A stretch of 64,000 nt of DNA from positions 1,674,001 through 1,738,000 of the forward strand of contig NZ_CP063808.1 of the NCBI RefSeq assembly GCF_018128905.1. The letters run 5' to 3'. The position numbers were made by a program, and so were the translations under genes. The notes beneath the pieces were generated by a model. That model had not been told where the DNA came from and searched no databases. It saw nothing but the letters and a program-made list of their open reading frames with translations. This DNA is from Streptomyces sp. A2-16. Lineage in GTDB: Bacteria; Actinomycetota; Actinomycetes; Streptomycetales; Streptomycetaceae. This document shows, in pieces, positions 33,985 to 42,298 of the stretch (position 1 is the stretch's first letter; every line of letters begins with the position of its first letter).

Positions 33985-34548
33985 CGGGGGAGTGCGTGCC
34001 GGGGGGGCTGCGGAAGGGTTTGCGGTGCCGTCGGTCGGGCGCGGGCCGGTGCGGGACCCGCCTGCCGGGCGCGGGCCCATGCGGGACCCGTCGGCCGGGT
34101 GCGGGCCGGTGCGGTGCGTGCCGGGGGCCCGCGGAAGGGTTCGCGGTGCCGCCGGTCGGGCGCGGGCCGGTGCGGGACCCGCCTGCCGGGCGCGGGCCCA
34201 TGCGGGACCCGCCTGCCGGGCGCGGGCCGGTGCGGTGCGTGCCGGGGGGCCCGCGGAAGGGTTCGCGGTGCCGTCGGCCGGGTGCGAGCCGGTGCGGCAC
34301 CCGTCGGCCGGGTGCGAGCTGGTGCGGCACCCGTCGGCCCGGCGCGAGCCGGTACGGCACCGGGTGCGGCCCTGCGGGTGACGGTGGCGCTGCGGGACTG
34401 CGCGGAGCCGCCCCGGCCCCCTACCATCTCCCGTCCCCTTCCGCACCGTTCGCGGCCACTTGCCCGAAATCCTTTGACCCGCCGCCCGGACGGGCCCCAC
34501 GCTGGAAGCCTCGGTGTGCGGGGCCGGACCGACGTTGCGGAGGCGGTT
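33985..34548. other. Intergenic region dominated by a GC-rich tandem repeat
   Basis: No gene is supported in this 564-bp stretch. Positions 33992 to about 34365 are repeats (see the repeat entry). The rest, about 34370-34540, has lower repeat content and should hold the promoter of the AAA+ ATPase gene, whose GCGGAGG ribosome binding site is at 34537-34543. All frames stay open through the repeats only because they are so GC-rich. Confidence 0.65.
33992..34365. repeat. Nested GC-rich tandem repeat
   Basis: A long unit of about 121-122 bp starts with GTGCGTGCCGGGGG at 33992, 34114 and 34235. Each unit contains GGAAGGGTT(C/T)GCGGTGCCG and then three or so copies of a 29-30-bp subunit built around GGGCGCGGGCC(G/C)(G/A)TGCGGGACCC. 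In the third unit the subunit has drifted to GGGTGCGAGCCGGTGCGGCACCC. The two levels of periodicity indicate repeated slippage or unequal exchange. It is not CRISPR: the units are contiguous, with no unique spacers. Confidence 0.8.
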
Positions 34549-36111
34549 ATGGGGGAGCCGGAGGACCGGCAAGAGGTGGATCCCGTCTCGCTGGAGCGGG
34601 TCGGCGAGCTGTTCCACGACTTCCTGGCGGCGGTCGCCCGGCCGCAGGACAAGGAGCGGCAGGAGGCCCGCGACCTCAGCAAACGACTGCGGGCCCATCT
34701 CGGCTTCACGCCCAGTGAACGCCCCGTCGTCAAGGCGGCCTACCCGCCCTTCGACCTCCCCAACGTCCACCTGGCCCTGGAGCGCTGGTTCGCCGCGGAC
34801 GCCGAGGCCCGCTCCCACGAACTGATCGGCCTGCACGGCGCCCGCCACCACGGCGACCTCTCCCTCGGCGACATCCTCGAATCCGCCGACCGCTACGACC
34901 GTTTCGTGATCGGCGCGGTCGACTACGCCCAGCTCCCGGTCTCGCCCGACGAGGAACTCCCGTGCGTCTCCTGCGGGTTCTACCTCGGCACCGAGGGCGA
35001 GAAGCGGTTCGCCGTCCTGCTGCGCGGCCCCGCCGACGAGTACGGCCGCAACAAGGTCGAGGTCGAAGTCCTCGCGGAGACCAAGGAGTTCGGCGACCGG
35101 CTGCTCGCCGACCTCGACCGGCTCGTGCGGGAGCACAACATCTTCCGCGGCCAGGTCCTCTCCTTCGAGGGATCGGACTTCGGCTCGGGTCTCGGCCCGT
35201 TCCGCTTCCACCGCCGCCCTGGCATCACCCGCGAGGAGATCGTGCTGCCCGAGGGCCTCCTGGAGCGCGTCGAACGCCAGGTCGTCGGCGTGGCCCGGCG
35301 CCGCGAGCAGCTCCGCGCGGCCGGCCAGCACCTGCGCCGCGGCCTTCTCCTCTACGGCCCTCCCGGCACCGGCAAGACCCACACGATCCGCTATCTCCTC
35401 TCCCACCTCCCGCAGTTCACGGTGGTGATCCTGTCCGGCACCGGCATCGACGCCATCGGCCCCGCGTGCTCCCTGGCCCGGATGCTGCAGCCCGCTCTGG
35501 TCGTCCTGGAGGACTGCGACCTGATCGCCGAGGCCCGTGACTACGGCGGCGGCGAACAGCCCCTGCTCTTCCAGGTGCTGAACGAGATGGACGGCCTCGG
35601 CGACGACGCCGACGTGGCCTTCCTCCTCACCACCAACCGCGCCGACCTCCTCGAACCCGCCCTCGTCCAGCGTCCCGGCCGCGTCGACCTCGCCGTGGAG
35701 ATCCCGCTGCCCGACGCGGAGGGCCGCGCCCGCCTCCTCGACCTGTACGGCTCGGGGCCAGGCATCGACCAGGAGCTCGCCGAGGAGGTCGTGGCCCGGA
35801 CGGAAGGTACGACGGCCTCCTTCACCAAGGAGCTGGTGCGCCGGGCCGTCCTGATCGCCGCGGAGCGCGAAGCGCCGCGCATGGAGGCGGCGGACGTCCG
35901 GGAGGCCCTCGACGAGCTCCTCTCCGACAACGACCGGCTCACCCGCAGACTGCTCGGTGTGCGCAGCGGTGAGGACATCGAGGACGAGGACTGGATGACG
36001 GACGAGGACGAGGGCGGCCCGCAGTTCTACGGCGGCGTGTACCTGGGCCCGGCCCCCGGCCGCCGCATCCCCGGCCCACCCCCGGGCCGCTACGGCCCGT
36101 CGCCGCGCTGA
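34549..36111 (+). CDS. AAA+ ATPase (single AAA domain, unknown substrate)
   Basis: A 520-residue ATPase. The first 240 residues form an uncharacterised domain with a CVSCGF cysteine pair. A classic AAA domain follows, with Walker A GPPGTGKT (about residue 270), Walker B LVVLEDCD (about 318), sensor 1 TTNRAD and arginine-finger region QRPGRVD. The tail is very acidic (EDIEDEDW) and then Gly/Pro-rich. ATG at 34549 has GCGGAGG 6 bases upstream. No protease or nuclease gene lies beside it, so the substrate is unknown. It converges with the reductase/epimerase gene. Confidence 0.83.
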   Translation: MGEPEDRQEVDPVSLERVGELFHDFLAAVARPQDKERQEARDLSKRLRAHLGFTPSERPVVKAAYPPFDLPNVHLALERWFAADAEARSHELIGLHGARHHGDLSLGDILESADRYDRFVIGAVDYAQLPVSPDEELPCVSCGFYLGTEGEKRFAVLLRGPADEYGRNKVEVEVLAETKEFGDRLLADLDRLVREHNIFRGQVLSFEGSDFGSGLGPFRFHRRPGITREEIVLPEGLLERVERQVVGVARRREQLRAAGQHLRRGLLLYGPPGTGKTHTIRYLLSHLPQFTVVILSGTGIDAIGPACSLARMLQPALVVLEDCDLIAEARDYGGGEQPLLFQVLNEMDGLGDDADVAFLLTTNRADLLEPALVQRPGRVDLAVEIPLPDAEGRARLLDLYGSGPGIDQELAEEVVARTEGTTASFTKELVRRAVLIAAEREAPRMEAADVREALDELLSDNDRLTRRLLGVRSGEDIEDEDWMTDEDEGGPQFYGGVYLGPAPGRRIPGPPPGRYGPSPR

Positions 36112-36140
36112 CGTGACTCGCGGCTCCCCCTGCATCGGGT

Positions 36141-37058
36141 TCACGGTGCCTTCGCGAGCGTCTCCGCCACGGCCCGCGGCAGCCATCGCCGTACGTCGCC
36201 GAAGGTGAACCCGAGCCGGGTCGCGCGGAAGTTGTCCATGCCGTAGGAGCGGGTGAAGGAGAACGGCGAGACCTCGCCGAGCTCGACCAGCTGCAGGACG
36301 GTCTTGCCCTCGGGGAGGTGTGCGGCGATCGCCCCGCACAGCTCCTCCGTGCGCAGCAGCCCGTGGGAGGCCGCGTTCACCGGCCCGGTGAAGTCCTGGC
36401 CCACCGTCCAGGCGAGGAAGTCCGCGATCTCCTCGACGTGGATGTAGGTGGCGGGCTGGTTGTCGACCGGGACGGCGATGGGCTCGCCGGTGCGGATACG
36501 GTCGGCGTAGTGGGCGAGCCGCCCGGTGAAGTCGTCGTCACCGCCGAGGACATGGGCCACACGGACGGCCGTGAAGGGAAATGCGGGGTCGGCCGAGAAG
36601 ACGGATTCCGCCTGCCGCTTTGCCTCGCCGTAATGGGAGTCGAGGAATGCCGGGTCGTCCCAGGGGAGTTCGGGATCGACGGGTACGGTCGTCGGGTCGA
36701 CGGCGTCCTCGCGCACGAGGGCGATCGAGTCCTCGTACTCGTACACCTCCACCGTCGAGGTCATCACATAGCGTCGGACGCGTCCGGCGAAGGCCCGGCG
36801 GGCGATCGCCGCCTGGCGCGGGGTGTAGCAGACCTGGTCGACGACGACATCGAAGGTGCGGGTGCCCAGGGCGCGACGCAGGGAGCTCTCGTCGTCGCGG
36901 TCGGCGACCAGATGGACCGTTCCGGGAGGGGCCGCGGACGAGCCCCGGTTGAGGACCGTGACCCGGTCGCCGGCGGCCAGCAGACGTGCGACCAGCCGCT
37001 TGCCGACATAGCGGCTGCCGCCGATGACCAGTACCTCTCGTGGGGTTTCCATGACCAT
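36141..37058 (-). CDS. NAD(P)-dependent epimerase/reductase (extended SDR family)
   Basis: A 305-residue Rossmann-fold protein. The N-terminal nucleotide motif VLVIGGSRYVGKRL (residues 8-21) has GGSxxxG rather than GxxGxxG. A SHYGEAKR segment near residue 165 supplies the YxxxK catalytic pair; the serine or threonine lies in MTSTVEVYE. It resembles nucleotide-sugar epimerases and isoflavone-reductase-like members, but the substrate is not evident. ATG at 37058 follows GGGAG; a second ATG lies six bases in. It is divergent from an Lrp regulator with about 40 bp between the starts. Confidence 0.78.
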   Translation of the reverse strand: MVMETPREVLVIGGSRYVGKRLVARLLAAGDRVTVLNRGSSAAPPGTVHLVADRDDESSLRRALGTRTFDVVVDQVCYTPRQAAIARRAFAGRVRRYVMTSTVEVYEYEDSIALVREDAVDPTTVPVDPELPWDDPAFLDSHYGEAKRQAESVFSADPAFPFTAVRVAHVLGGDDDFTGRLAHYADRIRTGEPIAVPVDNQPATYIHVEEIADFLAWTVGQDFTGPVNAASHGLLRTEELCGAIAAHLPEGKTVLQLVELGEVSPFSFTRSYGMDNFRATRLGFTFGDVRRWLPRAVAETLAKAP

Positions 37059-37097
37059 AATTCTCCCGGCGGACACCCGCGTACTGAAGGGGGAACC

Positions 37098-37607
37098 ATG
37101 GGAGTTCAGGCGGCGACACCGAAAGAACCACGGCGTCTGCGGGAAGCCGCCGACGAAACCTCGGTGGCCTTCGACGCGCTGGACCGGCAGATCCTGGAGC
37201 TCCTCCAGACGGACGGCCGGATCAAGCTCAGCGAGCTCGGCCGCCGGGTGCGGCTGAGCCCGGCGGCCGTCACCGAGCGGGTGCGGCGGCTGGAGGCGGC
37301 GGGTGTGATCAGCGGCTACGGCGCCCAGGTGACCCCGGCCCGGCTCGGCTACGGCATCCAGGCGTTCATCCGGGTCAGCCCGCACGGCGGCTACACCCTG
37401 AAGCACCCGAGGACCCTGGAGCTGATGGAACGGCCGGAGATCACCGAGGTGCACCACGTGGTCGGCGAGGACTGCTGGATCCTCAAGGTCGCCGTCCGCG
37501 ACACCCTCCACCTGGAGGAGGTCCTGGAGGCGGTCTCCGCCCTGGGGCGCACGACCACGTCGATCGTGCTGACCTCCCCGGTGCAGCGCAAACCGCTCTT
37601 GCCTTGA
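37098..37607 (+). CDS. Lrp/AsnC-family transcriptional regulator
   Basis: A 169-residue protein with an N-terminal helix-turn-helix (LDRQILELLQTDGRIKLSEL, then VRLSPAAVTERVRRLEAAG; about residues 27-75) and a C-terminal RAM ligand-binding domain (about 90-160, with VHHVVGEDCWILKV). ATG at 37098 follows AAGGGGGA. It is divergent from the epimerase/reductase gene, with only 39 bp between the starts, so the same regulatory DNA serves both. Its stop codon lies within the palindrome in front of the MerR gene. Confidence 0.88.
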   Translation: MGVQAATPKEPRRLREAADETSVAFDALDRQILELLQTDGRIKLSELGRRVRLSPAAVTERVRRLEAAGVISGYGAQVTPARLGYGIQAFIRVSPHGGYTLKHPRTLELMERPEITEVHHVVGEDCWILKVAVRDTLHLEEVLEAVSALGRTTTSIVLTSPVQRKPLLP

Positions 37608-37621
37608 CGTCGGCGTCAAGG
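37602..37621 (+). promoter_or_regulatory. Probable MerR operator
   Basis: CCTTGACG-TCGG-CGTCAAGG is a perfect 8+8 palindrome with a 4-base centre. It begins at the end of the Lrp gene, overlapping its stop, and ends 16 bp before the MerR ATG. The left arm contains TTGACG, a good -35 hexamer, which is where MerR proteins normally bind. No clear -10 was seen at the expected distance. Confidence 0.65.
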
Positions 37622-37636
37622 ATTACGGTCGTGGAC

Positions 37637-38065
37637 ATGCGAATCGGCGAGCTGGCCGCACGGGCCGGGACCACGACGCGGACGCTGCGCTACTACGAGG
37701 CGCGGGGTCTGCTGCCCGCGCGACGCGGCCACAACGGATACCGGACCTACGACGAGGACGACCTGAAGCTGCTCCGGCAGATCCGGACGCTGCAGGACTT
37801 CGGGTTCGACCTGGAGGAGACCCGGCCCTTCGTGGAGTGTCTGCGGGCCGGTCACCCCGAGGGCGACTCGTGTCCCGCCTCGCTCGCGGTCTACCGGCGC
37901 AAGCTCGGTGAACTGGACGCGCTGATCGGTGAGTTGCAGGCCGTGCGGGCCCAGGTGGGGCAGCAGCTGGAGCGAGCCGAGCGGGCGCGCGCCGCACTGG
38001 CCGCCGACGCGGAGGCTCCGGGCGGACCGGAGCCGGAGTGCGAACTGGGAGGGATCCACAGGTGA
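37637..38065 (+). CDS. MerR-family regulator, probably thiol-responsive
   Basis: A 142-residue MerR protein: MRIGELAARAGTTTRTLRYY gives the DNA-binding head, followed by a coiled-coil dimerisation helix and a short effector tail. It has three cysteines: Cys68 and Cys79 at the start of the helix (ECLRAGH and GDSCPAS) and Cys135 near the C-terminus (PECELGG). The gene overlaps a thioredoxin gene by GTGA, so redox sensing by these cysteines is a reasonable inference. ATG at 37637 was used; a GTG six bases upstream is in frame. The palindrome at 37602-37621 is its likely operator. Confidence 0.83.
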   Translation: MRIGELAARAGTTTRTLRYYEARGLLPARRGHNGYRTYDEDDLKLLRQIRTLQDFGFDLEETRPFVECLRAGHPEGDSCPASLAVYRRKLGELDALIGELQAVRAQVGQQLERAERARAALAADAEAPGGPEPECELGGIHR

Positions 38066-38394
38066 TCAGGGCAGCGGGTGTGGCCGAGGTGACGGACGCG
38101 GACTTCGGGACGGAGGTGCTCGGTTCGGAGCTGCCGGTGCTGGTGGAGTTCACCGCCGACTGGTGTCCGCCGTGCCGGCAGATGGGCCCGGTGCTCGCGG
38201 CGCTCGCCGCGGAGGAGGGCGAGCGGGTGAAGGTGGTGCAACTGGACGTCGACACCAATCCGTCCACCACGAACGCCTACAAGGTGCTTTCCATGCCGAC
38301 CTTCATGGTGTTCCGAGGCGGTGAGCCGGTGAAGTCCATGGTGGGGGCGCGGCCGAAACGCCGACTTCTGGAAGAGATTTCCGATGTGCTCTGA
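38062..38394 (+). CDS. trxA: Thioredoxin with WCPPC active site
   Basis: A 110-residue thioredoxin. The active site is WCPPC (VEFTADWCPPCRQM) rather than the standard WCGPC; a proline at this place is expected to change redox potential. The cis-proline motif SMPTFMVF is intact. The GTG start at 38062 overlaps the MerR stop, with GGGAGGG about 10 bases upstream. Being coupled to a cysteine-containing MerR regulator suggests a self-contained response to thiol stress. A strong terminator follows. Confidence 0.88.
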   Translation: MIRAAGVAEVTDADFGTEVLGSELPVLVEFTADWCPPCRQMGPVLAALAAEEGERVKVVQLDVDTNPSTTNAYKVLSMPTFMVFRGGEPVKSMVGARPKRRLLEEISDVL

Positions 38395-38422
38395 GCGATC
38401 CGAGCCACGCGACTGACGGCAT

Positions 38423-38459
38423 GAGAAAACCCCCGGGCGTTGCGCCCGGGGGTTTTCTC
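38423..38459 (+). terminator. Strong terminator after the MerR-thioredoxin operon
   Basis: GAGAAAACCCCCGGGCG (38423-38439) and its exact complement (38443-38459) make a 17-bp stem with a TTG loop. The right arm ends in GGGGGTTTTCTC, giving a T-tract on the plus strand. It is the best-formed terminator in the window. Confidence 0.93.
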
Positions 38460-38526
38460 TGCGTATATTTAGTGATTCGTGACTTTGACGGAATCAGGCC
38501 GCAAAGAAAATCACTGAGCACAGTAT

Positions 38527-40815
38527 ATGCGGGCGGGAGTGGAATTGTCAAACACCGGTTTGCCAGACCAAGAAATCAAACGCGAACAGGAATTCATCGA
38601 CGGCCTGTACGCACACGTGGACGCCCTGCGCGGCGACACCGAGGCCTCCGTCACGGACGCCCTCGCCCAGGGCAACACCCCCATGCAGGCCCGCCTCGAG
38701 CGGGACATCCTGGTCGCCGAACGCTCCGGACTGCTGGCCGCGCTGAACGCGGTCGACGGCTCGCTCTGCTTCGGCCGGATCGACCTCACCTCGGGCGTCA
38801 CGCACCACATCGGCCGGATCGGCCTGCGCACCGAGGACGCCGAGCGCACCCCGATCCTCATCGACTGGCGTGCCGACGTCGCCCGCCCCTTCTACCTGGC
38901 CACCGGCCACACCCCGATGGGCCTGCGCCGCCGCCGGCACATCGGCACCGACGGCCGCCGGGTCACCGACCTGCACGACGAACTCCTGGACCTCGGAGAC
39001 CAGGAGCGCACCGGCCACGAGGACCCCACCGGCGACGCCGTCCTGCTCGCCGCGCTGAACTCCGCGCGCACCGGCCGCATGAGCGACATCGTGCAGACCA
39101 TCCAGGCCGAGCAGGACGAGATCATCCGCGCGCCCCACCGCGGGGTGCTGGTGGTCGAGGGCGGCCCGGGCACCGGCAAGACGGCCGTCGCCCTGCACCG
39201 GGCCGCGTATCTCCTCTACGAACACCGGGAGTTGCTGGCCAAGCGGGCCGTGCTGATCGTCGGACCCAACCCGGCCTTCCTCGGCTACATCGGCGAGGTG
39301 CTGCCCTCGCTGGGGGAGACCGGTGTGCTCCTCGCCACCGTCGGCGAGCTCTTCCCCGGAGTGCGGGCGACGGCGACCGACAGCCGCGCGGCGGCCGCGG
39401 TGAAGGGGCGCGCCGCCATGGCGGACGTCCTCGCCGACGTCGTACGCGACTGGCAGGCCCTGCCCGACCCGGTGATCGCGATCGAGCACGACCGCGAGAT
39501 CCTGATGCTCGACGACGGCCTGGTCAAGGTCGCCCGCGAGAAGACCCGCGCCGCGCGGCTGCCGCACAACGTGGCCCGCGAGCACTTCGAGGGCCACATC
39601 CTCAACACGCTCACCGACATGGTCGCCGAACGCATCGGCACGGATCCCTTCGACGGAAACAATCTGCTGGACCCGAGCGACATCACGCAGATCCGCGACG
39701 AACTCGCCGAGAATCCCGAGGTCTGGGCCGCCATCGACCAGTTGTGGCCGCGGCTGACCCCGCAGCGGCTGGTCGCCGACTTCCTCGCCGACCCGGTCGG
39801 CTACCTCCCCGACGAGGACGCGGCTGCGATCCGCCGCCCGGTGACCCGGGGGTGGACCGTGGCAGACGTGCCCCTGCTCGACGAGGCGGCCGAACTCCTC
39901 GGTGTGGACGAGCGGTTGGCGCGGGCCCGGGCCGAGCGCGAGCGTGAGTCGCAGGTCGCCTACGCGCAGGGCGTCCTCGACGTGTCGTACGCCTCGCGCA
40001 CCTACGAGTTCGACGACAAGGACGAGGAGGACTCCGAGGTTCTGTCCGCGCACGACATCATCGATGCCGAGCGGTTCGCCGAGCGCCAGGAGGAGGACGA
40101 CCACCGCAGCGCGGCCGAGCGCGCGGCGGCCGACCGCACCTGGGCCTTCGGACACATCATCGTCGACGAGGCGCAGGAACTGTCGCCGATGGCCTGGCGG
40201 TTGCTCATGCGGCGCAGTCCGACCCGCTCGATGACCCTGGTAGGCGACCCGGCGCAGACCGCGGAGGCCGCCGGAGTGGGCTCGTGGCGGAAGATCCTCG
40301 AACCGTACGTGCAGGACCGCTGGGAGCACACCCGGCTGGGCGTCAACTACCGGACACCCGCCGAGATCATGGAGCTCGCGGCGGCCGTCGTACGTGCCGA
40401 GGACCCCGGCTTCGAACCCCCGAGCTCGGTCCGTTCCACCGGTGCACGGCCCTGGGTGCGCGGCACCGACGACCTGCCCGGCGCGGTCGCGCAGGCCGTG
40501 AAGGAGCTGACCCCCGCCGAGGGTCGGCTCGCGGTCATCGCCCCGCGCCATCTGCACCGCAGGCTGGCGGCCCGGCTCGACGGAGTGACCGCGGGCGCGG
40601 AGCCGGACCTGACACGGACCGTCGTCCTCCTCGACCCCCGCCAGTCGAAGGGGCTCGAATTCGACTCCGTGCTCGTGGTCGAGCCGGCGCTCTACGGCAC
40701 GAGCGACCTGTACGTGGCCCTGACCCGGGCGACCCAGCGGCTGGGGGTGCTGCACACGGGCCGGCTGCCGAAGGCGCTGGTCGACACATCCGTCCCAGGG
40801 ATCACCGAGCCGTAA
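38527..40815 (+). CDS. helD: HelD-type RNA polymerase-recycling helicase-like ATPase
   Basis: A 762-residue member of the UvrD/Rep superfamily that, in mycobacteria and Bacillus, releases stalled RNA polymerase from DNA. The N-terminus (about residues 10-75) is a charged helical hairpin expected to enter the secondary channel. The split ATPase contains Walker A EGGPGTGKTAVALH (about residue 215), Walker B HIIVDEAQELSP (about 545), GDPAQTAE, and the C-terminal ALTRATQRL. An acidic insertion (YEFDDKDEEDSE) lies before motif II. The ATG at 38527 lacks a clear ribosome binding site; GTG 38539 or TTG 38545 are alternatives. No 19-bp rifamycin-associated palindrome was recognised upstream. Confidence 0.85.
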   Translation: MRAGVELSNTGLPDQEIKREQEFIDGLYAHVDALRGDTEASVTDALAQGNTPMQARLERDILVAERSGLLAALNAVDGSLCFGRIDLTSGVTHHIGRIGLRTEDAERTPILIDWRADVARPFYLATGHTPMGLRRRRHIGTDGRRVTDLHDELLDLGDQERTGHEDPTGDAVLLAALNSARTGRMSDIVQTIQAEQDEIIRAPHRGVLVVEGGPGTGKTAVALHRAAYLLYEHRELLAKRAVLIVGPNPAFLGYIGEVLPSLGETGVLLATVGELFPGVRATATDSRAAAAVKGRAAMADVLADVVRDWQALPDPVIAIEHDREILMLDDGLVKVAREKTRAARLPHNVAREHFEGHILNTLTDMVAERIGTDPFDGNNLLDPSDITQIRDELAENPEVWAAIDQLWPRLTPQRLVADFLADPVGYLPDEDAAAIRRPVTRGWTVADVPLLDEAAELLGVDERLARARAERERESQVAYAQGVLDVSYASRTYEFDDKDEEDSEVLSAHDIIDAERFAERQEEDDHRSAAERAAADRTWAFGHIIVDEAQELSPMAWRLLMRRSPTRSMTLVGDPAQTAEAAGVGSWRKILEPYVQDRWEHTRLGVNYRTPAEIMELAAAVVRAEDPGFEPPSSVRSTGARPWVRGTDDLPGAVAQAVKELTPAEGRLAVIAPRHLHRRLAARLDGVTAGAEPDLTRTVVLLDPRQSKGLEFDSVLVVEPALYGTSDLYVALTRATQRLGVLHTGRLPKALVDTSVPGITEP

Positions 40816-40870
40816 CAGTTCCCGCCATGGTCACTGCTTGTGCACGGCCGGTGCGGTAAGCGTGTGCGGT

Positions 40871-42298
40871 ATGGAAGCCCACTCCCACGCGACCCCGCCG
40901 GCCGACGGCCCCACGCTCGGGTCGCTGCCCGTCGAGCCGCTGCTCACCGCCGGGTTCGACGTCGACCCCGGCGCGGTGTACGAACGCCTGCGCGGCACCT
41001 ACGGGCCGGTCGCGCCGGTCGGTCTGCTGGGCGTGCCGGTGTGGCTGGTGCTCGGGTACACCGAGGTCACCGAGGTGCTGCGGAACGAGAGTCTGTGGCG
41101 GCGGGACATCCGGTACTGGCGGGCGCGGGCCGAGGGACGGCTGCCGAGGGACTGGCCGCTGCTGGCCGGTTACGAGGTACGGCAGACGATGTTCATGGAC
41201 GACGACGAGCATCTGGCGGCCCGGCGCACCCACCACTCGGCGCTGAGTCCCTTCCAGGACGCGCGGAGTCCGGAGGGATGGCAGCTGCGGGCCACCGTCG
41301 CACGGTACGCCGACGAACTGGTCGGGATGCTGGCGGCGGAGTCCGGATCCGCGGGGTTCGCGGACCTCGGGGCGCAGTACACGCGGCCCCTGCTGCTCAT
41401 GGTGACGACCAAGTTGTTCGGCTGCCCTGTGGAGTTGGGCGACGAGCTGGTCATGGACCTGTGGCGGATGCTGGACGGAGGGCCGGACTCGGGGCCCGCG
41501 ACGGCGCGTGCGCTGGGAGCCTTCACACGGCTCGCCGCGCATCGCAGGGCGCGGCCGGGTGACGACCTCACGTCCTACCTGCTGCTCGCGGATCCGGGGT
41601 TGAGCGACGAACAGCTCGGGCGGGAACTGTTCATGAACGCCGTGTACCTGAACGACATCACCGGGAACATGGTGCTCAACACACTGCTGGAGGTGCTGCG
41701 GGGGAACGCGACGGTCCGGCGGAGCCTTTCGGCCGGGCAGATCGGCGAAACGGTCAACCGGGCGGCGCTGGCGAATCCCCCGGTGGCCAACATGTGCTTC
41801 CGGTTCGCCGCGCGGGACGTGCGGCTTGGAGAGGTGTGGGTGCGGGCGGGGGACGCGGTGTCCCCCTCCGCCGCGGCCGCCCATCGTGACCTGCTGGCGC
41901 TCAGCTCGTCCCATCTGGTGGGATCGACGGTGTCCACCCGGGCGCATCTGGGGTGGGGAGCCGGTGCACACCAATGCCCCAGTGCGGCAAGGGAATTGGG
42001 CGGGATGATCGTGGCGACTGCGGTCGGACGCGTCCTCGACCACTTCGCCCGCGCGGAACTCACCCTCCCGCCCGACCAGTTGCCCTGGCGGTCGGGGCCG
42101 GTGGTGCGGGGCCTGAGACTGCTGCCGGTGCGCTACGAACTCCGGGCAGGGGCGCTGCCGGCGCAGCGGCCCGAACCGGCCGGACCGTCCACCGCGCCGA
42201 CCGCCGACGGGTACGCCCGACGGCTGCTCACGGTGCTGCGCCGGCTGATGCCCGGAGGCAGGGAAGAAGACCCCATGACCCGACGCGCCGGGCTGTGA
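40871..42298 (+). CDS. Cytochrome P450 lacking the ExxR motif (CYP157-like)
   Basis: A P450-like protein of about 475 residues. The haem loop LGWGAGAHQCPSA provides the axial cysteine, though the usual phenylalanine is leucine and the trailing glycine is serine. In the K helix, where ExxR should be, the sequence is NRAALANPPVANMCFRFAARD, so neither the Glu nor the Arg is in place. Loss of ExxR is known in Streptomyces CYP157 members, which this resembles. ATG at 40871 (MEAHSHATPP) was used; upstream in-frame starts at 40838 are possible. The stop overlaps the following orphan gene. No ferredoxin gene is adjacent. Confidence 0.8.
   Translation: MEAHSHATPPADGPTLGSLPVEPLLTAGFDVDPGAVYERLRGTYGPVAPVGLLGVPVWLVLGYTEVTEVLRNESLWRRDIRYWRARAEGRLPRDWPLLAGYEVRQTMFMDDDEHLAARRTHHSALSPFQDARSPEGWQLRATVARYADELVGMLAAESGSAGFADLGAQYTRPLLLMVTTKLFGCPVELGDELVMDLWRMLDGGPDSGPATARALGAFTRLAAHRRARPGDDLTSYLLLADPGLSDEQLGRELFMNAVYLNDITGNMVLNTLLEVLRGNATVRRSLSAGQIGETVNRAALANPPVANMCFRFAARDVRLGEVWVRAGDAVSPSAAAAHRDLLALSSSHLVGSTVSTRAHLGWGAGAHQCPSAARELGGMIVATAVGRVLDHFARAELTLPPDQLPWRSGPVVRGLRLLPVRYELRAGALPAQRPEPAGPSTAPTADGYARRLLTVLRRLMPGGREEDPMTRRAGL

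Noticed and set aside
33992..34365. Possible CRISPR array
   Set aside because: The units are contiguous and degenerate, with no unique spacers of constant length, and no cas gene is present.
34023..34378. Possible Arg/Gly/Pro-repeat protein encoded by the tandem repeats
   Set aside because: Several frames on both strands are open at once, the long unit length is not a multiple of three, and no start has a ribosome binding site.
40871..42298. Pseudogene call for the ExxR-less P450
   Set aside because: The frame is full length with an axial cysteine, and ExxR loss is known in functional CYP157-type proteins.
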